Program-made: the position numbers and the translations under genes
In this document: positions 22,528 through 27,920 of the stretch, piece by piece
How positions within the stretch are numbered: the stretch's first letter is position 1
Layout: each line of letters begins with the position of its first letter
Notes under the pieces: model-generated
Databases searched by the model: none
Seen by the model: only the letters and a program-made list of their open reading frames with translations
Told to the model about the DNA's origin: nothing
From: a virus
Length of the DNA: 27,920 nucleotides
Direction: 5' to 3' (one strand)
IMG/VR virus record: IMGVR_UViG_3300050821_004449
Coordinates: 1-27,920 of that record

Positions 22528-23559
22528 CTATGGGTGGTTAGCTTTCATCGTCTCCAGACGGCGGTCTAACCTCTCCGCCAGCCGGTCAACTGAGCGCGCA
22601 ATGCGGTAAGTGGTCATGCGCCGCGACAATCGGTCCAGTGAGTCATTGAAGGTGTCGACGCGGATGCCGTCCGGATCTCCGCCCTTGTCCCACACTCCTT
22701 TGGTGCAGATCGCCAAATGATCCACGTAAGACGGGGAGCCCTCCACCAGCAGCGTCTCGCCGTTGTCCAGCTCCATCTCGTAGTTGACTTCCGGGTCACG
22801 GAACACAACGCTGGGCGACGTGGACATCTGATCGCTGGTGAGTTCTCGGGCAGTCTCCCTGTCGTAAATTCTCGCGATGCCCCACACATCCTCGCCCTTG
22901 ATGTAGGGCAATTGCATGGTGCCTACGATCTGCTGCGAAAAACTCCGGCTGTCGAGAATTGACTTCTCTGGATGCTCGTAGATGATGGGCATCCCGGCGA
23001 CGCGCCGAAGAAAGGTTGGCGTCAGATAGTTCTCGGGCCGGCGATACACCCATTCCTTGAGCTTTGGGCGGTAGCTGACGCCGGTGCCCGACACCCGCAG
23101 GTCAATCAGCATCATATTTTCGAACGGCTGTGGCGAGGCTAGATCGCCGTCGCGGATGGCCTCGGCCACCTCATACTCGTTGAACCGCAGCCGCTTGAGC
23201 GCCAGGACCACACCTGGGTGGACCATTTCAATGTTGAGAGCGTCAGCGGGCAAGACCCACATATGCTCGGTGTGCTCGCTGTTGAGCGTGGGCTCGAACT
23301 CGTCGTCACACGGAAACAGGAATGTGGTGGCGTCCACACCATGCTTGACCGAGCGCATGAGGAACCGACCGGGATGACCCGTGAGGTACCCGGTCTCCTC
23401 CTGGACCTCGCGCACCGCGGCGATCTCTGGAGTCTCTCCTTCTTCTATCTTGCCGCCGGGAAGACCCCACTCGCCCTCATGATCGCCCTCTGAGGACCGG
23501 CGCAGCAACAGCACCCGTCCCGATGGCGACCGCAGCATGATGAAGGCGGCATTGATCAT
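22528..23559 (-). CDS. Nudix hydrolase fused to DUF2213-like phage domain
   Basis: This is a 343-residue protein. Residues 3-140 are a Nudix domain with a complete Nudix box: Gly36, Glu42, Arg50-Glu51, Glu54-Glu55 and Gly57 are all at the canonical spacing. The metal-binding glutamates are intact, so it should hydrolyse a nucleoside diphosphate-linked substrate that cannot be named from sequence. Residues about 150-310 resemble DUF2213 ([77 protein letters not shown]), a domain found between portal and capsid genes and suspected to act in capsid maturation. The start overlaps the upstream stop as TAATG. Confidence 0.87.
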   Translation of the reverse strand: MINAAFIMLRSPSGRVLLLRRSSEGDHEGEWGLPGGKIEEGETPEIAAVREVQEETGYLTGHPGRFLMRSVKHGVDATTFLFPCDDEFEPTLNSEHTEHMWVLPADALNIEMVHPGVVLALKRLRFNEYEVAEAIRDGDLASPQPFENMMLIDLRVSGTGVSYRPKLKEWVYRRPENYLTPTFLRRVAGMPIIYEHPEKSILDSRSFSQQIVGTMQLPYIKGEDVWGIARIYDRETARELTSDQMSTSPSVVFRDPEVNYEMELDNGETLLVEGSPSYVDHLAICTKGVWDKGGDPDGIRVDTFNDSLDRLSRRMTTYRIARSVDRLAERLDRRLETMKANHP

Positions 23560-24071
23560 TAACGCGCGGCTTTGTGACGCTCGGCGTAGTTGTCCATCCG
23601 GCCGGCAAGCTCGGCGATGGCGTCATTGACCAACTTCATGATCCGAGCGCTGTCTTGCTTCTGCTCCAGCTGCTCGACGGCGTCGGCGATGCCCATCCGC
23701 TCTTTGTGCTCAGTGTCGCGCACTTCATTGCGTAGCTGACGGACGATCTTCTTCTGGTCGTCGATCGCATTCTGGCGACCCTGACCCTCTTCCGACTGCT
23801 CCTGCTCGCGCTCGAGAGCCTCAAGCTCGTCTTCAGCAGCCTTGAGCCGGTCAGTCGGCTTGGGCTTCTCTTCACCCGCCGGCTCCTTGACCGTCGTCTT
23901 GGTCTCCTTGACGGGCTTCTCTTCCTCTTGGTCCTTTTTCTCTGCCATCTCGTCCTCACGCGACTTGCGCAGCGCCGCTGCTACCGCCTGCTCCTGCGGG
24001 TGACCGCTCTCGACCATCTCACGGATGTTCTGGCTAATAGTCTCCCGCGACGATCCCGACTTGAGGGGCAT
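23559..24071 (-). CDS. Charged coiled-coil protein with MPLKSGSS N-terminus
   Basis: This is a 170-residue protein. The first 39 residues ([20 protein letters not shown], then [18 protein letters not shown]) match a short motif known from many phage proteins, where it occurs alone or at the N-terminus. The rest is Lys/Glu-rich and helical, probably a long coiled coil (about 70-170). It has an AGGTGA ribosome site, starts 3 bases after the upstream stop and overlaps the Nudix gene. It probably acts with the scaffold or packaged head contents; no enzymatic motif is seen. Confidence 0.75.
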   Translation of the reverse strand: MPLKSGSSRETISQNIREMVESGHPQEQAVAAALRKSREDEMAEKKDQEEEKPVKETKTTVKEPAGEEKPKPTDRLKAAEDELEALEREQEQSEEGQGRQNAIDDQKKIVRQLRNEVRDTEHKERMGIADAVEQLEQKQDSARIMKLVNDAIAELAGRMDNYAERHKAAR

Positions 24072-24074
24072 AGG

Positions 24075-24464
24075 TCACCTCGCGGCGGCGTGCTCCTTGA
24101 CCGGCTCCTTGGCGGGTTCCTTCTTGACTGGAGCCGCCTGGACCGAGACTTCGATCTTGCCCTCGACCGGGGCATCCTTCTCGATGACCATGATCTCGAG
24201 CGTCGCAGTCGATGAAGCGCCCGTGTCAGTCATACCAACCGCGGTGATTGTCGTGGGACCGGGCCCCGACGCGAATAAGCTCGCAGCGGTCGGATCCTCG
24301 GCGTTGGGGCTCACCGCAATCGGGCCGACTGCGCTCCACGTTGAAGACTTGATCTTGACATCGTTGCCCAAGGCGTCCTTGAATGAGACCTTAGCAGTCC
24401 CGGAGCCGCCCATCTCCATCTTCTGACGCTCGACAGGCTTGTCAGCGGGTTTCTCGTCAGCCAT
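24075..24464 (-). CDS. Ig-like (BIG-type) domain protein
   Basis: This 129-residue protein has an AGGAG Shine-Dalgarno sequence. After a short charged N-terminus, residues about 20-95 form one bacterial Ig-like domain (AKVSFKDALGNDVKIKSSTW, GPTTITAVGMTDTG, ATLEIMVIEK). The C-terminal tail is Lys/Pro/Glu/Ala-rich (VKKEPAKEPVKEH). Ig-like domains on phage heads often act as surface decorations that bind host or environmental glycans. That role is inferred. Confidence 0.72.
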   Translation of the reverse strand: MADEKPADKPVERQKMEMGGSGTAKVSFKDALGNDVKIKSSTWSAVGPIAVSPNAEDPTAASLFASGPGPTTITAVGMTDTGASSTATLEIMVIEKDAPVEGKIEVSVQAAPVKKEPAKEPVKEHAAAR

Positions 24465-24479
24465 TGTGCTTCTCCTAGG

Positions 24480-25343
24480 TTAAGCCGCAGCGATGTTGTC
24501 CAACGCTGCCATCGCCCTCTTGCCCTTCTCGGTCAACATGGCTGCGGGCAAGCGGTTTAGGTTGTAGATGTACTGATACCAGCAGCGGCAGTAGATTTCC
24601 TCTGCCGGCTGCGTGATCTCATCGGTGTAGCCATCCGGCCCCACCTTCATCAGCCCCTTCTCTTGCGCCCAGTTCCCACGTATCGTATAAACCAAGAGAT
24701 CACGCTCCTTATGATCCTCGCGATACTTGTAGTTGGTCTGCCGCCAGTTGGAATGCCAGATGGCGGCGATCGCTCCGGTTCCTTCCGCAAGTGTGGCGTT
24801 AAGGGCTGCATTGAGTTTGTGTCCTTGGTCGATGTTGAGCCGATTGGCTTCGAACCGGACCTTCCGGAACTCCTTCATCAACAGATTGGTTTCATCGCTC
24901 GGTGGGGTGGGCGTGCCGCTGGGAGGTATGCTGCTCACCCACCCCTTGAACCGACGCAAAGTCGCCGCCGTTGACTCCTCACGCCGGATTCTTATCAAGT
25001 CAGCATTGACCGCCACCCGGCGATCGAGTTCGTTACGCATCTTGTGAGCGAGCTCGGGCAGAGAGGCTATCCGCCGGAAAAACATCTCCGGCCCCATCCG
25101 CCCGGCAGTCGTCGATTGCAACGCCTGCATGTGCTTGGGCACTTTGCGCATCACCCGGCCGTAGACAGCCGAGAGATGGCGAGCGATCTGCGCGCTGGCT
25201 TCCTCGGGACTAATCATCGAACCCTGGGCCGCTTCCGAGATGCGGCCCGACCAGATGTCGAGCGCCTTCTGGCTCGTGTAGCCTTGCTGGCTGAAGTATT
25301 TCACCGCAGCCCGGATAACTGTCTGAAGATTGCGTAGACTCAT
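24480..25343 (-). CDS. Minor head protein, Mu gpF-like
   Basis: The start is placed at ATG 25343, which overlaps the upstream stop as ATGA; a TTG at 25376 would give 11 more residues but breaks the operon pattern. The 287-residue product is helical and basic. The C-terminal part contains AAIWHSNWRQTNYKYREDHK, ERDLLVYTIRGNW and EEIYCRCWYQYIYNL. The Cys-Arg-Cys near the end, the His-rich turn and the position right after the portal cluster match phage head morphogenesis (Mu gpF/SPP1 gp7) proteins. It is thought to be a minor capsid or portal-associated protein with a role in head assembly or DNA ejection. Confidence 0.78.
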   Translation of the reverse strand: MSLRNLQTVIRAAVKYFSQQGYTSQKALDIWSGRISEAAQGSMISPEEASAQIARHLSAVYGRVMRKVPKHMQALQSTTAGRMGPEMFFRRIASLPELAHKMRNELDRRVAVNADLIRIRREESTAATLRRFKGWVSSIPPSGTPTPPSDETNLLMKEFRKVRFEANRLNIDQGHKLNAALNATLAEGTGAIAAIWHSNWRQTNYKYREDHKERDLLVYTIRGNWAQEKGLMKVGPDGYTDEITQPAEEIYCRCWYQYIYNLNRLPAAMLTEKGKRAMAALDNIAAA

Positions 25344-25693
25344 GTGGTGGCGGTAAACGTCAAGTTGGCCGGGCAACTCTTGACGTACAACCCGTTGGCG
25401 AAGGGGATGTTCGTGTTGATGAAGAGTGTTCCCGCCGGCGCAGCCGTCGGGCTGCCCGGAACGGCCGGCACACTGGTCGGATTGAAGCCGAACATGAACT
25501 CGAGATCAGAAAGACAGGCCGAGTACAGGAGCGGACCCACACCTTTGGCAGCCGTGGCGTCAATCAGCGTCAGCGGGGTGCGGGCGTCGGCGTTGGCCGC
25601 GATGGGCATCGTGACAGCCAGACCCTTCAGGGCGCCCGCTGCCGCGACAACAGCGGTCCCAACCGCTGCCGAGGTGATGGGAGTAGCGGTCAT
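25340..25693 (-). CDS. Small hypothetical head-region protein
   Basis: This 117-residue protein is rich in Ala, Thr, Pro and Val (ITSAAVGTAVVAAAGALKGL near the start; GTLFINTNIPFANGLYVKSC near the end). It has two Cys in the C-terminal half and almost no charge. It is coupled to both neighbours by ATGA overlaps. The composition fits a small beta-rich virion protein such as a head decoration. The N-terminal Ala/Val stretch is moderately hydrophobic but not a clear membrane helix. No family is recognised. Confidence 0.7.
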   Translation of the reverse strand: MTATPITSAAVGTAVVAAAGALKGLAVTMPIAANADARTPLTLIDATAAKGVGPLLYSACLSDLEFMFGFNPTSVPAVPGSPTAAPAGTLFINTNIPFANGLYVKSCPANLTFTATT

Positions 25694-26223
25694 TTCCGTT
25701 TCCCTTGAGAAGGAGCCGCTACTTCCTCAGCCGCGATGACCGAGACATCGTTGCTCTCAGAGTAGCCCTGGCCGAAATCGTTCGAAGCTTCGATGCCGCA
25801 GAACACCGCCTCGCCCTCGTCAGTGACCGTAGTGTCGTAGGTCGACGCCGTCTCATTCTCGAGGGGGATGACTTGCCCACCAGCGAGCCGACGCTTCCAC
25901 AGATAGGCGTATCGGCTGGGCTCGCCTTCCCAGTTGCCCATCGTGACGCTGACTTGCTCGCCAACTCTCGCAATGGTGCCAGCGGGACCGCTGGCGAAGG
26001 GCGCGTCAATCACAACCGGCGGCTCACCTTCCTCCGGCGGCGGGTCGACTGGCGGATCGACGACGCCGGTTCCTTCTCTCATGAACCAAAGGCGAGCTTC
26101 GTTCACGAGGGATCCGATGATTAACCGCCAGCCTTCCGCTCCGAGCGCGTTCAACTGGGCAGTCACATCATCGTCATCTATCGGCAGCGTAAACTGGACG
26201 ATCTTATATTCGACGGGAGTCAT
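25690..26223 (-). CDS. DUF4177-like/Ig-like two-part protein
   Basis: This is a 177-residue protein. Residues 1-50 (YKIVQFTLPIDDDDVTAQLN, then ALGAEGWRLI) resemble the small DUF4177 fold. A Pro/Glu-rich linker follows (DPPVDPPPEEGEPP). Residues about 72-165 look like an Ig-like domain (GTIARVGEQVSVTMGNWEGE, YAYLWKRRL, TYDTTVTDEGEAVFCGIEAS). The tail is short and basic. It starts with an ATGA overlap on the portal stop. It may be displayed on the head. Both domain matches are by pattern only. Confidence 0.72.
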   Translation of the reverse strand: MTPVEYKIVQFTLPIDDDDVTAQLNALGAEGWRLIIGSLVNEARLWFMREGTGVVDPPVDPPPEEGEPPVVIDAPFASGPAGTIARVGEQVSVTMGNWEGEPSRYAYLWKRRLAGGQVIPLENETASTYDTTVTDEGEAVFCGIEASNDFGQGYSESNDVSVIAAEEVAAPSQGKRK

Positions 26224-27839
26224 CGTTTCTTCCTTGTGGCCAGCATCTGGCGTAGCTTGCCGATCGGGATGACATCTTGAGCGTCCGGGTGGACCTTGGC
26301 CAGTATCGACGCGGCCTTCTCGAACCGCTCACCGAGAGCGTCGGCTTTGCCCAGCTTGATGGGCACGCCCTGGCTCTGGTCGTCCTCGCCGTCGCCACTG
26401 TCCTGGCTCATATTCTCGAGTCCCTCTTTCTGGGCGTCCTCGAGGTCCTGGGCCTTCTCTTCCTCTTCGTCCAGGTGATGGGCCAGGCGCTCGAAGTCGA
26501 ACTCGAGGGGTGCGGAGAAGATAACCTTGTTGGTGGCGATGTTGTCAGCGGCCCATTCGTACAGCACTAGCTTGTTCTCGCTGTCGAGAATGGGCTCGAA
26601 CACCTGGATGAGCGCAATCACCGCCTTGAGCTTGACATCCTCAAGCCGCGCCATCTCGCTCTCGGGTTCCTCGAGAACCGACGGCCACTCAGTCGTGAAC
26701 GAGTTGGTCCAGCGGTAGAAGGCGTCCCGGTAGCTCATGCTCCCGTAGGTCTGCGGGAAGTCCCGCTGCATGCTCTCATAGAATGCCGGCGACCAGGCGC
26801 GATATTGACACACCTTGTCGAAGAAACGGTAGAGCGGAGCCATCGTTATCCGGACGCGGTCGACAAAGCGAGCGACAGCCCGGGCGTCCTCGGTGCCCTC
26901 GCCGAACCCCTCGACAAAGGCCTCCTGCGCCAATATCTTGATGGGCATGTCGGCGGCGGTAGCGATATTCTCCAGGATATTGCGCCGCGCCAGCGCGTGG
27001 GGCGCGTCCATGTTGGTCAGGTTGAGCGAGACCACATCTTCGTCGGGCGTGACGTTGATTGTGTTCCCGGTCTCGGCTTCCTTGACCACGTTGCGCTTGA
27101 AGGCAGCGCTGGCCTTCATCACCGCGTTGGCGATGGCTCCGGCCTGTTTGATCTTGGCGACGATGACCCCGACCTTGGTCTCGATCATGTCGTCGGTGAT
27201 CATCGACTTCAGGTAGGATTTCAGCGGGAAGAACGCTCGCTGATAGACCGACCGGCCGACGAAGCCGAACGCAGACGGGTTCCAAGCGATGTAGATCGGG
27301 AACTCATTCTGGACAGTGATGGACTTCGAGCGGTGGAACTTGTTGCCCTGAACCGCGATCTCTCGGACCTTCAGGAAGTCCATGTCCATCGGTTGCTGAC
27401 TGATGACTAAGCTGCCGCTGGTGTTGAGCGGGTCGTAGATGTTGAAAGCAATGGAGGCGTCGGGCAACGACCAGGGGTCGAGAGCCTCGGTGGAGGCCAC
27501 ACCGTCGATCAGAAGGGCGACTGAGCTAATGCCGTAGACACGCGACATCGCCATGGTCTGGAAGATGTACGAGTCGGCGTTGATTTCTTCCCACTGCTGC
27601 TTGAACGCCTCCGCCACCCGCTCGCCCGGCGAGTCGGGCACGGTGATCGCTCGACCTTCAGCCATCGCCAGCTGCAGCGGCCCGCACACCATCTTGTAAC
27701 CGAGCGGATGGTACAGGAAGATGGCTTTGCAGATGTTGTAGCTGACGGCGTCGCCCGGAACGATGTCAGTCGAGAGGAAGATCTCCTCAAGACTGTTCCC
27801 GAGCGGCGTGCTGTCGAGAAATGAACTCTTATCGGCCAT
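26220..27839 (-). CDS. Portal protein (DUF1073/HI1409-type)
   Basis: This 539-residue protein is the first complete gene of the module. The N-terminus (LGNSLEEIFLSTDIVPGDAV, later YIFQTMAMSRVYGISSVALL) and the middle (FVGRSVYQRAFFPLKSYLKS, then the helical AIANAVMKASAAFKRNVVKE) match the DUF1073 phage portal-like family, in which an aromatic- and Arg-rich core precedes long helices. The C-terminal 100 residues are acidic, then basic (HHLDEEEEKAQDLEDAQKEG, ending RQMLATRKKR). It forms the dodecameric channel at the head vertex. Some database names for this family refer to an Acb1-like domain, but no second HxT phosphoesterase motif pair is seen here. Confidence 0.83.
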   Translation of the reverse strand: MADKSSFLDSTPLGNSLEEIFLSTDIVPGDAVSYNICKAIFLYHPLGYKMVCGPLQLAMAEGRAITVPDSPGERVAEAFKQQWEEINADSYIFQTMAMSRVYGISSVALLIDGVASTEALDPWSLPDASIAFNIYDPLNTSGSLVISQQPMDMDFLKVREIAVQGNKFHRSKSITVQNEFPIYIAWNPSAFGFVGRSVYQRAFFPLKSYLKSMITDDMIETKVGVIVAKIKQAGAIANAVMKASAAFKRNVVKEAETGNTINVTPDEDVVSLNLTNMDAPHALARRNILENIATAADMPIKILAQEAFVEGFGEGTEDARAVARFVDRVRITMAPLYRFFDKVCQYRAWSPAFYESMQRDFPQTYGSMSYRDAFYRWTNSFTTEWPSVLEEPESEMARLEDVKLKAVIALIQVFEPILDSENKLVLYEWAADNIATNKVIFSAPLEFDFERLAHHLDEEEEKAQDLEDAQKEGLENMSQDSGDGEDDQSQGVPIKLGKADALGERFEKAASILAKVHPDAQDVIPIGKLRQMLATRKKR

Positions 27840-27842
27840 AGT

Positions 27843-27920
27843 TTAGGTTTTCGGAGCGTCCTTAGCGGGCGGGGCGTCCTTGGGCGGTGCTTTGGCTTTC
27901 GGGGGCGGAGCCGTGGTGAG
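27843..27920 (-). CDS. C-terminal tail of an upstream gene (partial)
   Basis: The last 25 codons of a minus-strand gene end at TAA 27843-27845, three bases before the portal ATG. The visible tail is only Pro, Ala, Lys, Asp and Thr (KAKAPPKDAPPAKDAPKT) and is probably disordered. By gene order this could be the large terminase subunit or a small head protein, but nothing in the visible part is diagnostic. Confidence 0.6.
   Translation of the reverse strand, partial: LTTAPPPKAKAPPKDAPPAKDAPKT

Noticed and set aside
21543-22541. A long plus-strand reading frame (332 codons, Leu/Val/Ser-rich)
   Set aside because: It is the complement of the Lys/Asp/Glu-rich scaffold-like gene, whose codon bias keeps the other strand open. 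It resembles no protein family and opposes the operon.
26220-27839. Acb1-type anti-CBASS phosphoesterase fused to the portal
   Set aside because: Family naming suggests a link, but the C-terminal part is acidic and helical and shows no pair of HxT motifs.

Overview
The window is a contiguous late (virion structural) module of a tailed phage with a contractile, myovirus-type tail. It could come from a free virus or from a prophage; nothing here distinguishes the two. Every supported gene lies on the minus strand, so the biological order runs from position 27920 down to 1. The DNA is GC-rich. Codons such as GTC, CTC, GCC and GAC are favoured, and Shine-Dalgarno sequences of the AGGAG type are common. 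This suggests a GC-rich proteobacterial host, perhaps an alphaproteobacterium, but that is inference. There is no integrase, transposase, CRISPR array, convincing tRNA or lysis cassette.

Head region (27920 to about 18000): the C-terminal tail of an unidentified gene, then a DUF1073-type portal, a DUF4177-like/Ig-like protein, a small unknown protein, a minor head (Mu gpF-like) protein, an Ig-like protein and a charged coiled-coil protein. These are followed by a Nudix hydrolase fused to a DUF2213-like domain, a very charged scaffold-like protein, a probable decoration protein and the major capsid protein. A stand-alone LuxR-type HTH protein lies directly behind the capsid gene. After it come three head-completion/neck candidates and a two-helix membrane protein.

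Gap (17558-17767): this is the only sizeable non-coding stretch. It holds several small inverted repeats and no recognisable gene.

Tail region (17557 to 1): a small unknown protein, a 465-residue neck/tail protein, a small Pro/Ala-rich protein, the sheath, the tube and the tail assembly chaperone. The chaperone has a -1 frame extension that runs exactly into the tape-measure start. Next come a tape measure with two putative cell-wall-degrading domains, the hub, two small baseplate proteins, the spike, a gp25-like wedge protein, baseplate J, a gpI-like protein and a set of fibre proteins (collagen-like, tail-repeat and collar types). The last fibre gene runs off the window.

Genes are packed very tightly. 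Many junctions are ATGA, GTGA, TAATG or TGATG overlaps, which implies a translationally coupled operon; I used these junctions to correct several starts. The most interesting observations are: an approximately 80-100 residue module with an NP-x(4)-DQGL core shared by three different virion proteins; the frameshifted chaperone extension, which lacks its own start codon; the LuxR-type regulator placed directly after the capsid gene; and matching Arg-rich inserts in the hub and spike.
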